Origin: Catenibacterium sp900764725
GTDB lineage: Bacteria; Bacillota_I; Bacilli_A; Erysipelotrichales; Coprobacillaceae
Direction: 5' to 3' (one strand)
Length of the DNA stretch: 64,000 nucleotides
Assembly (NCBI RefSeq): GCF_934754625.1
Contig: NZ_CAKVIU010000001.1
Shown: positions 16,568 to 24,292 of the stretch, piece by piece
Layout of the letters: every line of letters begins with the position of its first letter
Position numbering within the stretch: the first letter of the stretch is position 1
Made by a program: the position numbers and the translations under genes
The notes under the pieces: model-generated
What the model saw: the letters and a program-made list of their open reading frames with translations, nothing else
The model's database searches: none
Told to the model about the DNA's origin: nothing

Positions 16568-17269
16568 ATGAATGATGCTATTAAACTTATCGGTATCGTA
16601 ATTGTCGTTATTGGGTTCGTAATGAAATTCGATACTCTTGCAACAGTTGTTGTTGCTGGTTTAGTAACAGGTTTAATCAGTGGTATGTCTGTCATGGACA
16701 TTTTAAATACACTAGGTACAGCCTTTTTAACTAACCGTACAGCAACTTTATTTATTTTAACTTTACCAGTTGTAGGTCTATGTGAACGTATGGGCTTACG
16801 TGATAAAGCGGTTGACTTGATTAAGAGTATTAAGAACGCTACTACAGGTCGCTTATTAGTGATCTGGGAAGGTGTGCGTACTCTTGCATCTGCTTTCTCA
16901 TTAAGAATTGGTGGTCATCCACAGTTCATCCGTCCATTAATCAATCCAATGGCTCAGGCTGCTGCGATTGCGAAATATGGTGATATTGATGAAGAAACAG
17001 AAGATCAGATCAAAGGTATGGCTGCAGCTTCTGAAAACTATGGTAACTTCTTTGCTCAGAACTGTTTCATGGGTGCTTCAGGAACATTACTTATCGTTTC
17101 AACTTTAAACGAATTATTTAAGTCACATGGTGTTGACCAGGTTGTTACTGCCAACCAGATTGCATTATGGTCTATCCCAATTGCAATTATTTCTGTATTT
17201 GTTGGTGGCGCTTATGCTTTATGGTTCGATAAGAAACTTAATAAGAAATATGGAAAGGGAGGCAAATAA
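16568..17269 (+). CDS. DUF969 family membrane protein, permease subunit
   Basis: The 233-residue protein is very hydrophobic, with about five or six membrane segments, and matches DUF969 by length, context and the segment R-I-G-G-H-P-Q-F-I-R-P-L near 118-129. DUF969 and DUF979 proteins are nearly always encoded together and next to pyroglutamyl peptidase (pcp), as here. They are thought to form a two-part permease; the substrate is not proven. GAAGGAAGAGGA precedes the start. Confidence 0.85.
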   Translation: MNDAIKLIGIVIVVIGFVMKFDTLATVVVAGLVTGLISGMSVMDILNTLGTAFLTNRTATLFILTLPVVGLCERMGLRDKAVDLIKSIKNATTGRLLVIWEGVRTLASAFSLRIGGHPQFIRPLINPMAQAAAIAKYGDIDEETEDQIKGMAAASENYGNFFAQNCFMGASGTLLIVSTLNELFKSHGVDQVVTANQIALWSIPIAIISVFVGGAYALWFDKKLNKKYGKGGK

Positions 17270-17271
17270 CA

Positions 17272-18210
17272 ATGTTACAAATTGAATGGAATACAGCTAC
17301 TATTATCGCAGAAGTATTCTACTGCGTAATTGGTGCAATCTTTGCTGCAACAGGGTTTAATGCCTTAACTAATAAAGACTGTGAAAAGCCAGTAACTACT
17401 GCAATTTTCTGGTTCTTAATTGCTGCTTCATTTATGGTTGGACCATATATCCCAACTTGGATTACTGGTTTAATCGTAGTTCTTCTTGCTGTTTTATCTG
17501 GTTTAGGTTTAGTAAAACCAGCTGCAAGACATATCCCAACTGCTAAGGAAACTCGTGATAATGCAGACAAATATGGATATAAATCATTTATCCCACCAGT
17601 ATGCTTAGCTCTTGTTGCCGTATTAGTTGCAACTTTCTTACCAAATCTTGGTGCAAACAATGCGATTGGTATTAGTGCTGCTTGTGCATTAATCGTTGCA
17701 TATATCATCTTCAAACCAAAACTATCTACACCTTTTAAAGATGGTGTGAGATTAAATGATAATGTTGGTTCTACAGGTATCTTACCTCAGGTATTATCTG
17801 CTTTAGGTTCATTATTTACTGCAGCTGGTGTAGGTGCTGTAATCGCTGCTGGCGTAGGTGCACTTATCCCTGAAGGAAATCACTTAATTGCAGTAATCTT
17901 CTATTGTGTAGGTATGGCATTATTTACAATGATCATGGGTAATGGTTTTGCTGCCTTCGCTGTTATTACAGTAGGTATCGGTTATCCATTCTTAATTGCA
18001 CAGGGTGCAAATCCACTTGTTGTTGGTGCTTTAGGTTTAACTGCAGGTTACTGTGGTACATTAATGACTCCTATGGCTGCAAACTTCAACATCATGCCTG
18101 CTGCATTACTGGAAACTAAGAATAAATACAGAATTATTATGACTCAGGTTCCAGTTGCATTAATTATGTTAGTAATTCATATTATCTTAATGTATGTTTT
18201 AGCATTCTAA
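17272..18210 (+). CDS. DUF979 family membrane protein, permease subunit
   Basis: The 312-residue partner of the DUF969 protein has about eight to ten membrane segments and a G-N-G-F-A-A-F-A-V-I-T segment near 223-233. It starts 2 nt after the upstream stop and is followed by pcp after 12 nt, so the three genes form one operon. The likely role is uptake of a substrate acted on by pyroglutamyl peptidase, such as pyroglutamyl peptides or 5-oxoproline; this is inference from gene order. Confidence 0.85.
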   Translation: MLQIEWNTATIIAEVFYCVIGAIFAATGFNALTNKDCEKPVTTAIFWFLIAASFMVGPYIPTWITGLIVVLLAVLSGLGLVKPAARHIPTAKETRDNADKYGYKSFIPPVCLALVAVLVATFLPNLGANNAIGISAACALIVAYIIFKPKLSTPFKDGVRLNDNVGSTGILPQVLSALGSLFTAAGVGAVIAAGVGALIPEGNHLIAVIFYCVGMALFTMIMGNGFAAFAVITVGIGYPFLIAQGANPLVVGALGLTAGYCGTLMTPMAANFNIMPAALLETKNKYRIIMTQVPVALIMLVIHIILMYVLAF

Positions 18211-18222
18211 GGAGGCTTTTAA

Positions 18223-18867
18223 ATGAAATTATTATTAACTGGTTTCGACCCATTTGGTGGCGAACCAATCAATCCTGCCTGGGAAGCTGTAAAAAGAGTT
18301 TCTGACAAGGTAGGAGATGTAGAAGTTGTAAAACTTATGGTTCCTACAGTATTCTACAAATCTATCGATACAGTAGCTGCTGCAATCGAAAAAGAAAAAC
18401 CAGATGCTGTATTATGTATTGGACAGGCTGGGGGACGTTTTGATTTAAACCCAGAACGTGTGGCAATCAATGTCAATGATGCACGTATTCCTGATAATGA
18501 AGGAAATCAGCCTTTAGATGGTCCAGTATTCGAAGATGGTGAAACTGCTTATTTCGCAACATTACCTATTAAGGCAATGGCTGAAGAAATCCGTAAAGCA
18601 GGTGTTCCTGCAAGTGTTTCTAATACTGCTGGTACTTATGTATGTAACCATTTAATGTATGGTGTGCTTTATACACTTGCGAATAAATATCCAGGTGTTC
18701 GTGGTGGATTCATGCATGTTCCATTCATTACTAGCCAGGTTATTAACCGTAAGCCAATTGCACCATCATTAAGTCTTGAACAGATTGTGACTGGTATTGA
18801 AGCAGCTGTTAAGGCTATTGGTGAAAACCAGGAAGATATTAAGACTGTTGAAGGTCAGACTCACTAA
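18223..18867 (+). CDS. pcp: Pyroglutamyl-peptidase I
   Basis: A 214-residue C15 cysteine peptidase of normal length. It removes N-terminal pyroglutamate from peptides in the cytosol. The catalytic triad is visible: Glu78 in N-P-E-R-V, Cys141 in T-Y-V-C-N-H and His165 in F-M-H-V-P-F. The start T-G-F-D-P-F-G-G is typical. It is the last gene of the DUF969-DUF979-pcp operon, with AAGGAGG before its start and a terminator after its stop. Confidence 0.96.
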   Translation: MKLLLTGFDPFGGEPINPAWEAVKRVSDKVGDVEVVKLMVPTVFYKSIDTVAAAIEKEKPDAVLCIGQAGGRFDLNPERVAINVNDARIPDNEGNQPLDGPVFEDGETAYFATLPIKAMAEEIRKAGVPASVSNTAGTYVCNHLMYGVLYTLANKYPGVRGGFMHVPFITSQVINRKPIAPSLSLEQIVTGIEAAVKAIGENQEDIKTVEGQTH

Positions 18868-18894
18868 ACTCTGTATTTAATACAGAGTTTTTTT
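18866..18894 (+). terminator. Terminator of the pcp operon
   Basis: AAACTCTGTA (18866-18875) pairs perfectly with TACAGAGTTT (18881-18890), followed by Ts. Its T-run is also the start of the first 43-bp repeat. Confidence 0.9.
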
Positions 18895-18930
18895 CTTGCC
18901 CTTGAACCTTACTTTAGGGTTAAAATGAAT
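18888..18930 (+). repeat. 43-bp direct repeat, copy 1 (orphan MerR-type promoter)
   Basis: This 43-bp segment recurs at 19516-19558 with a single G/A difference. It contains TTGCCC and TAAAAT with a 19-nt spacer holding the imperfect dyad AACC-TTACTTTA-GGTT. In this copy no gene starts directly downstream; the XRE gene lies about 100 bp away. Confidence 0.85.
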
Positions 18931-18966
18931 CTACTGATACGATAAAATTACGCTATGTTAATATGT

Positions 18967-18980
18967 GTTGCTTGTGCAAC
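18967..18980. promoter_or_regulatory. Small palindrome upstream of the XRE gene
   Basis: GTTGC-TTGT-GCAAC (18967-18980), followed by another GCAAC, lies 54 nt before the XRE start. It could be the operator for autoregulation by the XRE protein. Confidence 0.35.
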
Positions 18981-19033
18981 GCAACTATTTACGGTATATA
19001 TAAAGCAAACAAATGAAAGGAGGTAGCCATAAT

Positions 19034-19399
19034 ATGTTAAGCAAGAATTTGAAAATATTTAGAAAACGAAAAGACTTAACGCAAGAAAACGTTGCAGAAG
19101 CTTTGAACATTGTGCGACAAACTGTTTCGAAGTGGGAAAAAGGAATATCAGTTCCGGATGCCGACATGTTAATAAGATTAGCAGAAATATTAGATGTGTC
19201 TGTGAGCGAACTAATAGGATCAGATGTTGCCGATGAGAAAAATGAAGATATGATAGCAGTTGAACTGGCGAGAGTGGTAGATCAGTTGGCAAGTAGAAAT
19301 CATCGTTCAAAAAAAATTATAAAATGCGTTTTGATTTTTCTTATCATATTGTTGCTGTTTTTTGTTTTCTTAGGCGTAATTAATTTTTGTGCTATGTAG
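19034..19399 (+). CDS. XRE-family regulator with C-terminal membrane helix
   Basis: The 121-residue protein has an XRE-type HTH (about 2-60: N-L-K-I-F-R-K-R-K-D-L-T-Q-E-N-V-A-E then R-Q-T-V-S-K-W-E-K-G) and one hydrophobic helix at the C-terminus (about 95-117). Such membrane-anchored XRE proteins often regulate ABC-type export or resistance genes. Here a remnant of an ABC permease follows immediately, and the pair lies between two 43-bp repeats, so it looks like what is left of an inserted regulator-transporter unit. I start at ATG 19034 (AAAGGAGGTAGCC upstream), not 19013, which lies in the ribosome-binding site. Confidence 0.85.
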   Translation: MLSKNLKIFRKRKDLTQENVAEALNIVRQTVSKWEKGISVPDADMLIRLAEILDVSVSELIGSDVADEKNEDMIAVELARVVDQLASRNHRSKKIIKCVLIFLIILLLFFVFLGVINFCAM

Positions 19400-19495
19400 T
19401 ATTTTAAATTATTATTCTTTATGGCAGCATTCATCATAGAATTCTTTATTCCTACACTTATTCAAATGATTATGAAAGATCAAAAGGTGCTGTAA
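19400..19495 (+). pseudogene. 3'-terminal remnant of a MacB-type ABC transporter gene
   Basis: The frame ending at the TAA 19493-19495 reads L-L-F-F-M-A-A-F-I-I-E-F-F-I-P-T-L-I-Q-M. This closely resembles the last residues of the ABC fusion protein at 55420-57525 (A-L-F-Y-A-S-A-F-V-I-E-F-F-I-P-V-I-I-Q-K). Only the last membrane helix and tail survive; a stop lies directly upstream in frame. It is the fossil of a transporter of the same family as those at the right end of the window. Confidence 0.78.
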
Positions 19496-19522
19496 TGAAT
19501 AGAGCGTTACAGCTCTTTTTTT
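19488..19522 (+). terminator. Terminator after the ABC remnant
   Basis: GCTGTAA (19489-19495) pairs with TTACAGC (19507-19513), with an alternative AGAGC/GCTCT stem, followed by seven Ts. Confidence 0.75.
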
Positions 19523-19558
19523 CTTGCCCTTAAACCTTACTTTAGGGTTAAAATGAAT
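19516..19558 (+). repeat. 43-bp direct repeat, copy 2 (promoter of the aldo/keto reductase)
   Basis: This copy differs from 18888-18930 at one base. It lies directly before the ribosome-binding site of the aldo/keto reductase, so it is the functional promoter copy. Confidence 0.85.
19524..19554 (+). promoter_or_regulatory. MerR-type promoter with 19-nt spacer
   Basis: TTGCCC (19524-19529) and TAAAAT (19549-19554) are 19 nt apart, too far for normal sigma-A use, with the imperfect dyad AACC...GGTT in the spacer. Long-spacer promoters with a spacer dyad are the hallmark of MerR-family activators, which often control aldo/keto reductase genes. No merR gene is in the window. Confidence 0.6.
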
Positions 19559-19575
19559 GTAAGGAGGATATGTAT

Positions 19576-20694
19576 ATGAAGAAATTAGGATTTGGTTTAA
19601 TGCGTCTACCATTACTAGATCAAAATGATGCCGGCAGCATTGATATTGAAGAAACTAAAAGAATGGTGGATACATTTCTAGAAAAAGGATTTACTTATTT
19701 TGATACAGCCTGGATGTATTGTGCCTTTAAGAGTGAAGAAGCGACTAAGACAGCTTTAGTAGAAAGACATCCAAGAGATTCATTTACACTGGCTGATAAG
19801 CTTCATGCAGGCTTTATTGAGACAAAAGAAGATAGAGATAGAATCTTCAATGAACAGTTAAGAAAAACAGGTGCTGGATACTTTGATTATTATCTCTTAC
19901 ATGATGTAGGAACAGATCATTATAAGAAATATACAGAACTAGACTGTTTCACATGGTTGAAAGATAAGAAAGAAAAAGGATTAGTGAAACATATTGGTTT
20001 CTCTTTCCATGATAATGCTGATTTATTAGAACGTGTCTTATCTGAACATCCAGAAGTAGAATTTGTACAGCTTCAGTTGAATTATCTAGATTGGGATAGT
20101 GAAGGTGTACAGTCTCATAAATGTTATGAAACTGCAGTAAGACATCATGTTCCTGTATTTGTAATGGAACCAGTCAAGGGTGGTACTCTCGCAAATGTAC
20201 CTGATGAAGTAGAAGAGACATTCAAGTCTTATCATCCAGATATGTCTATTCCATCTTGGGCGATTCGTTTTGCGGCAAGTTTAGATAATGTTCAGGTGGT
20301 TTTATCTGGTATGAGTAATATGGAACAGCTATTAGATAATACAGGTTATATGGAAGACTTTAAGCCTTTAAATGATGAAGAACAGGCACTAATCAAGAAG
20401 GCTGTTGATATTATTAATAGTAGTATTGAAATTCCTTGTACTGGTTGTTCTTATTGTACAGAAGGTTGTCCAATGCATATTGCGATTCCTAAATACTTCT
20501 CACTCTATAATGCTGATAAACAGGAAGTAGCGACTAAATCATGGAGACCTCAGGGAGAATACTATACACGTTTAACACATACATTTGGTAAAGCAAGTGA
20601 ATGTATTGGATGTGGTCAGTGTGAAGCAGCATGTCCACAGCATCTTCCAATTATTGAGAACTTGCAGAAAGTCGCAGAATACTTTGAAAAATAA
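19576..20694 (+). CDS. Aldo/keto reductase with C-terminal 4Fe-4S ferredoxin domain
   Basis: The 372-residue protein has the AKR barrel (about 1-280; F-D-T-A-W-M-Y near 42-48 with catalytic D and Y, H-I-G-F-S-F-H near 144-150) and a C-terminal domain with two clusters of cysteines, C-T-G-C-S-Y-C-T-E-G-C-P near 293-304 and C-I-G-C-G-Q-C-E-A-A-C-P near 347-358, that bind two 4Fe-4S clusters. This group is common in anaerobes; substrates are largely unknown. I use the ATG at 19576, 8 nt after AAGGAGG, because the ATG at 19570 is too close. Control is probably by the MerR-type promoter. Confidence 0.92.
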   Translation: MKKLGFGLMRLPLLDQNDAGSIDIEETKRMVDTFLEKGFTYFDTAWMYCAFKSEEATKTALVERHPRDSFTLADKLHAGFIETKEDRDRIFNEQLRKTGAGYFDYYLLHDVGTDHYKKYTELDCFTWLKDKKEKGLVKHIGFSFHDNADLLERVLSEHPEVEFVQLQLNYLDWDSEGVQSHKCYETAVRHHVPVFVMEPVKGGTLANVPDEVEETFKSYHPDMSIPSWAIRFAASLDNVQVVLSGMSNMEQLLDNTGYMEDFKPLNDEEQALIKKAVDIINSSIEIPCTGCSYCTEGCPMHIAIPKYFSLYNADKQEVATKSWRPQGEYYTRLTHTFGKASECIGCGQCEAACPQHLPIIENLQKVAEYFEK

Positions 20695-20703
20695 CTTTTT
20701 CTT

Positions 20704-20739
20704 AAACATCATGGTAAAATAGTATCATGATGTTTTTTT
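20704..20739 (+). terminator. Terminator after the ferredoxin-type aldo/keto reductase
   Basis: AAACATCATG (20704-20713) pairs perfectly with CATGATGTTT (20726-20735), then Ts. Confidence 0.85.
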
Positions 20740-20752
20740 ATAGGAGGAATTT

Positions 20753-21538
20753 ATGAAAACACTCTATGTAACAGATCTAGATGGAACATTACTAGAACCA
20801 GATAAATCAATTAAACCAGATAATTTAAAACTAATAAATCAATTAATAGATGAAGATGTGAATATTACCTATGCCACTGCACGTTCTCTTATTACTGCAA
20901 AACAGGTCATAGGTGATATTCACTTCAAACTTCCTATGATTGTACAGAATGGGACTTTTATACTCTCACCTAATGGAGATGTTATTCTAGGAAACTATTT
21001 AGATGATTCTATATTGGATACTGTAAAGAATTATGATATTTCACCTATTGTATATTCTCAAAGAGGAAAGAATACTTACTTCTCTTATATTAAGGATAAG
21101 ATGAGTGCAGGAGTAAAAGCTTTTGTGGATGATCATTTAGATGATCCTAGAAATCATCCTGTGAATACTTATGAAGATCTCTATGAGGGGGATATATTCT
21201 ATTTATTATTGATAGATGATTATGATAAATTAAAGCCTCTCCACGATTTATTTAAAGAAGACTATTATGCTGTCTTTGATCAGGAAATGTATTCTCATGA
21301 CTGGTGGTTAGAAGTGATGTCACCAGATGCTTCTAAAGCCAATGCTATCAAATACTTAAAACAGAAGCTGCAATGTGATGAAGTTGTTGTATTTGGGGAT
21401 GGAAAGAATGATATAGAAATGTTTGAAGAAGCTGATTATAGCTGTGCTGTAGAGAATGCAAATGAAGAACTCATTAAATGTGCTGATGAAGTTATTCATA
21501 TAAGTGTGCCTCAGTATATAAAACAGAGAGAAAAATAA
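20753..21538 (+). CDS. Cof-type HAD-superfamily phosphatase
   Basis: The 261-residue protein has HAD motif I D-L-D-G-T-L-L (residues 8-14, catalytic Asp), motif II T-A-R-S near 43-46, a Lys of motif III and motif IV G-D-G-K-N-D-I-E-M near 219-227. The cap between motifs II and III fits the Cof/type IIB group, which act on small phosphorylated metabolites such as sugar phosphates or flavin precursors. The true substrate cannot be read from sequence. It has its own AGGAGG start and follows a terminator. Confidence 0.9.
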   Translation: MKTLYVTDLDGTLLEPDKSIKPDNLKLINQLIDEDVNITYATARSLITAKQVIGDIHFKLPMIVQNGTFILSPNGDVILGNYLDDSILDTVKNYDISPIVYSQRGKNTYFSYIKDKMSAGVKAFVDDHLDDPRNHPVNTYEDLYEGDIFYLLLIDDYDKLKPLHDLFKEDYYAVFDQEMYSHDWWLEVMSPDASKANAIKYLKQKLQCDEVVVFGDGKNDIEMFEEADYSCAVENANEELIKCADEVIHISVPQYIKQREK

Positions 21539-21586
21539 AATGTTTTTTGAAACTCATAATCAATAATAGAAAGGATGGTGCTAATT

Positions 21587-21796
21587 ATGGCAACAAAAAG
21601 CGTAAATGTAACGGCTCGTGTACAGCCTGAAATTAAGCAACAGGCGGAGGTAGTATTGGAAAAGATAGGATTACTTGTTTCAGGTATGACGGACGCAGAG
21701 TTTAATACATTGATGGAAAAAGGGTATCATCAGGCAAAGACAGAAGAAGGAATTTCTGTTTATGAAGCCTTTGAAAAAATTCGTGATGGTATTTAA
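21587..21796 (+). pseudogene. RelB/DinJ antitoxin with internal deletion
   Basis: The 69-residue frame starts like a RelB/DinJ antitoxin (M-A-T-K-S-V-N-V-T-A-R-V then E-I-K-Q-Q-A-E-V-V-L-E-K-I-G) and ends like one (M-T-D-A-E-F-N-T-L-M-E-K-G then Y-E-A-F-E-K-I-R-D-G-I), but the helices between, normally some 25-30 residues, are missing at about residue 31. The DNA-binding fold is therefore probably broken. It has a ribosome-binding site (AAGGATGG) and is followed 2 nt later by a toxin remnant. Base use is richer in G+C than its neighbours, which suggests transfer. Confidence 0.72.
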
Positions 21797-21798
21797 GC

Positions 21799-21927
21799 AT
21801 GCGGTATGAAGTTGAGCTGACCTCACAAGCAATCGTGCAGTATATTTCTAAAGTACTGTTTGTACAGGAAACAGCACGCAAATGGGCAGACACTCTGCAA
21901 AGTGAAATCGGTACTTATGAAATTTAA
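21799..21927 (+). pseudogene. RelE/ParE toxin remnant
   Basis: A 42-residue frame starts M-R-Y-E-V-E-L-T-S-Q-A-I and continues Y-I-S-K-V-L-F-V-Q-E-T-A-R-K-W-A-D, the N-terminal third of a RelE/ParE-type toxin with a short internal loss after the first dozen residues. It stops before the catalytic half. With the deleted antitoxin upstream it is a dead toxin-antitoxin module. Confidence 0.72.
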
Positions 21928-22063
21928 TTTTTACTAGCCTGAGATTTGTGGGTTTTCTAAAAAATGTTTTTTTTAATTTTTTTCAAATCAAAAAAATGGC
22001 TTAGTTATCACAAAAAGTAAAGATACGTATTGTATTTTTCTAACTGTAAGCACCTTTGTAACA

Positions 22064-22100
22064 TTGACTAATGTAAGCGTTTATGTTAATATTTTCACTA
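22064..22100 (+). promoter_or_regulatory. Alcohol dehydrogenase promoter with cre-like and Rex-like sites
   Basis: TTGACT (22064-22069), a 17-nt spacer and TAATAT (22087-22092) form the promoter. TGTAAGCGTTTATG at 22072-22085 matches the cre consensus at 12 of 14 positions and lies in the spacer. GTTAA-TATT-TTCAC at 22085-22098 resembles the Rex site (TTGTGAA-N4-TTCACAA) and overlaps the -10. Both positions suit repression. Confidence 0.55.
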
Positions 22101-22145
22101 GATGAAAAGGAACTCATCAAAGGTATTGTATAGGAGGAATATAAT

Positions 22146-23360
22146 ATGAGATTTACATTACCAAGAGATTTATATCATGGCAAAGGTGCCTTAGAAAACC
22201 TTAAGAACTTAGAAGGTAAGAAAGCTATTATCTGCGTAGGTGGCGGAAGTATGAAGAGAAATGGCTTCCTAGACAGAGCTGTTAAATATCTTGAAGAAGC
22301 TGGTATGGAAGTTAAATTATATGAAGGTATCGAACCAGATCCATCAGTAACTACAGTTATGAAAGGTGCTGCAGTTATGGAAGAATTCCAGCCTGACTGG
22401 ATTGTAGCTATGGGTGGAGGTTCACCTATCGATGCTGCAAAAGCTATGTGGATTAAGTATGAATATCCAGAAATCACATTCGAAGAAATGTGTAAAGTAT
22501 TCGGTATTCCAAAGTTAAGAAAGAAAGCTCATTTCTGTGCTATCCCATCTACAAGTGGTACTGCAACTGAAGTAACAGCTTTCTCAATCATTACTGATTA
22601 TGATAAGGGTATTAAATATCCAATCGCTGACTTTGAAATCACTCCAGATGTTGCTATCGTAGATCCTGACTTAGCTGAAACTATGCCAGTTAAATTAGTG
22701 GCTCATACAGGTATGGATGCTATGACTCATGCTATTGAAGCATATGTATCTACTGCAAACTGTAACTACACTGATCCACTTGCTATTCATGCAATTGAAA
22801 TGATCCAGGCTAACTTAGTTAAATCATATAATGGTGATATGAGCTGCAGAGATGATATGCATGATGCACAGTGCTTAGCAGGTATGTCATTCTCTAACGC
22901 ATTATTAGGTATCGTACATTCTATGGCTCATAAGACTGGTGCTGCTTTCGTAGACCAGGGTGGACATATTATCCATGGTGCAGCTAATGCTATGTACTTA
23001 CCAAAGGTTATTGCTTATAACGCTAAAGATGAAACAGCTAAGAAACGTTATGGTGTCATTGCTGATTACATGCACTTAGGTGGAGAAAATGATGATGAAA
23101 AGGTTGCATTATTAATTAAATACTTAAGAGGTATGAATGATGCATTAAATATCCCACATAGTATCAACCATTATGGTGCTGATGGTTTACCAGCAGAAGT
23201 TGGATTTGTACCTGAAGAAGTATTCTTAGAAAGATTACCTGAAATCGCTAAGAACGCTATTGCTGATGCATGTACAGGTTCTAACCCACGTATTCCAACT
23301 CAGGAAGAAATGGAAAACTTATTAAAGGCTTGCTACTACGATACAGAAGTTGATTTCTAA
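22146..23360 (+). CDS. Iron-containing (group III) alcohol dehydrogenase
   Basis: The 404-residue protein has the nucleotide-binding G-G-G-S motifs (near 33-36 and 82-85, the latter followed by P-I-D-A-A-K), the S-T-S-G-T-A-T-E segment near 137-144, and the metal ligands around G-M-D-A-M-T-H-A-I-E-A-Y near 196-207 and H-S-M-A-H-K near 258-263. It interconverts alcohols and aldehydes with NAD(P)H, typically to re-oxidise NADH during fermentation. The Rex-like and cre-like sites in its promoter fit such a role. It overlaps the Nudix gene by one base. Confidence 0.93.
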   Translation: MRFTLPRDLYHGKGALENLKNLEGKKAIICVGGGSMKRNGFLDRAVKYLEEAGMEVKLYEGIEPDPSVTTVMKGAAVMEEFQPDWIVAMGGGSPIDAAKAMWIKYEYPEITFEEMCKVFGIPKLRKKAHFCAIPSTSGTATEVTAFSIITDYDKGIKYPIADFEITPDVAIVDPDLAETMPVKLVAHTGMDAMTHAIEAYVSTANCNYTDPLAIHAIEMIQANLVKSYNGDMSCRDDMHDAQCLAGMSFSNALLGIVHSMAHKTGAAFVDQGGHIIHGAANAMYLPKVIAYNAKDETAKKRYGVIADYMHLGGENDDEKVALLIKYLRGMNDALNIPHSINHYGADGLPAEVGFVPEEVFLERLPEIAKNAIADACTGSNPRIPTQEEMENLLKACYYDTEVDF

Positions 23361-23869
23361 TGTGTAGAGATAAGAACGGTCTAACTGAAGAAGAATTTTT
23401 AAAAAGCTATAATCCTGATAAATATCCTAAACCTTCACTGACAGCTGATATTTGTATCTTTGCTCATTCTGATGTGACAGAGATTCTATTGGTTAAACGT
23501 GGTGGACATCCTTATATAGGTAAATGGGCACTACCTGGTGGCTTCGCTAATAAGAATGAACCGATTGAAAAGACGGCTTCAAGAGAACTTAAAGAAGAAA
23601 CGGGTATAGAAGGTGTGTCCATGAAGCTTGTAGGTGTTTATAGTCAGCCTGGAAGAGATCCTCGTGGATGGGTTGTATCTACTGCATTTTATGCAGATGT
23701 AGATAAGAATCTTATACATCCAGAAGCTGGTGATGATGCCAAAGAAGCAAAATGGTTCACTATTGTCGATGAAACACATCTAAGATGTGGTGATATCAAT
23801 ATAGGTATGAATGATCTTGCCTTTGATCATGCTGATATTATTCATGATGCTATAGATAAGGGTCTGTAG
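23360..23869 (+). CDS. Nudix hydrolase
   Basis: The 169-residue protein has a clear Nudix box: G-G-F-A-N-K-N-E-P-I-E near 59-69 followed by R-E-L-K-E-E-T-G-I near 74-82, which binds Mg2+ and catalyses hydrolysis of a nucleoside diphosphate-linked compound. The N-terminal T-A-D-I-C-I-F and W-A-L-P-G-G resemble the ADP-ribose/NADH pyrophosphatase-like group. It is translationally coupled to the alcohol dehydrogenase (TAATG), so a link to nicotinamide nucleotides is plausible but unproven. Confidence 0.9.
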   Translation: MCRDKNGLTEEEFLKSYNPDKYPKPSLTADICIFAHSDVTEILLVKRGGHPYIGKWALPGGFANKNEPIEKTASRELKEETGIEGVSMKLVGVYSQPGRDPRGWVVSTAFYADVDKNLIHPEAGDDAKEAKWFTIVDETHLRCGDINIGMNDLAFDHADIIHDAIDKGL

Positions 23870-23888
23870 AAATACAGATCCTTTTTTT
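23858..23888 (+). terminator. Terminator after the Nudix gene
   Basis: TCTGTA-GAAA-TACAGA (23863-23878), extended by flanking A/T and G/C pairs, is followed by a run of Ts. Confidence 0.85.
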
Positions 23889-23972
23889 ATGCTCTGATAT
23901 AGTTTAAAACTATGGTACCCTATTTCATAAAACTATAATCCTACTAAAATAGTAGATTTTACTTATTTTGTG

Positions 23973-24272
23973 TTGACGTGCTTTTTATGTGGTGCTAAGA
24001 TGAAACCACATCAAGAAAAGACAGTGAAAAGAAGAGTACTGTAATGAAACTTATACAGAGAGTTCCGTGAGCTGAGAAGGGACAAAGGGAAGTTATAGGA
24101 AGATGGTCTTGGAGTTGCATGGCTGAAATGTAAGTCATGACGGGAGCGCCCGTTACAGCGATAGAGTATGCATGTACTCGAAGAGGTTATTAAGGTGACT
24201 TAATAATGAATTTAGGTGGTAACACGAAACATTACGTTCTCGTCCTATTATATGGATGAGAACGTTTTTTAT
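23973..24272 (+). promoter_or_regulatory. T-box leader (methionine-type) of metNIQ with its promoter
   Basis: The promoter is TTGACG (23973-23978), 17 nt, TAAGAT (23996-24001). The leader has the AGTA motif of the Specifier Loop (GAAGAGTA near 24031-24038), an AGAGAG apex segment, the T-box AGGTGGTAACACG at 24215-24227 and a terminator whose 12-bp stem (24234-24245 with 24254-24265) ends in six Ts. A candidate specifier ATG, followed by a purine, is at 24118-24120. Uncharged tRNA-Met would stabilise the antiterminator and switch on methionine uptake. The codon assignment is inferred, supported by the downstream genes. Confidence 0.88.
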
Positions 24273-24292
24273 TTAAGGGAAGGAGTGAAAAC

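Noticed and set aside
23973..24272. SAM riboswitch before metNIQ
   Set aside because: The AGTA motif, AGGTGGTAACACG box and single terminator identify a T-box; no S-box consensus is present.
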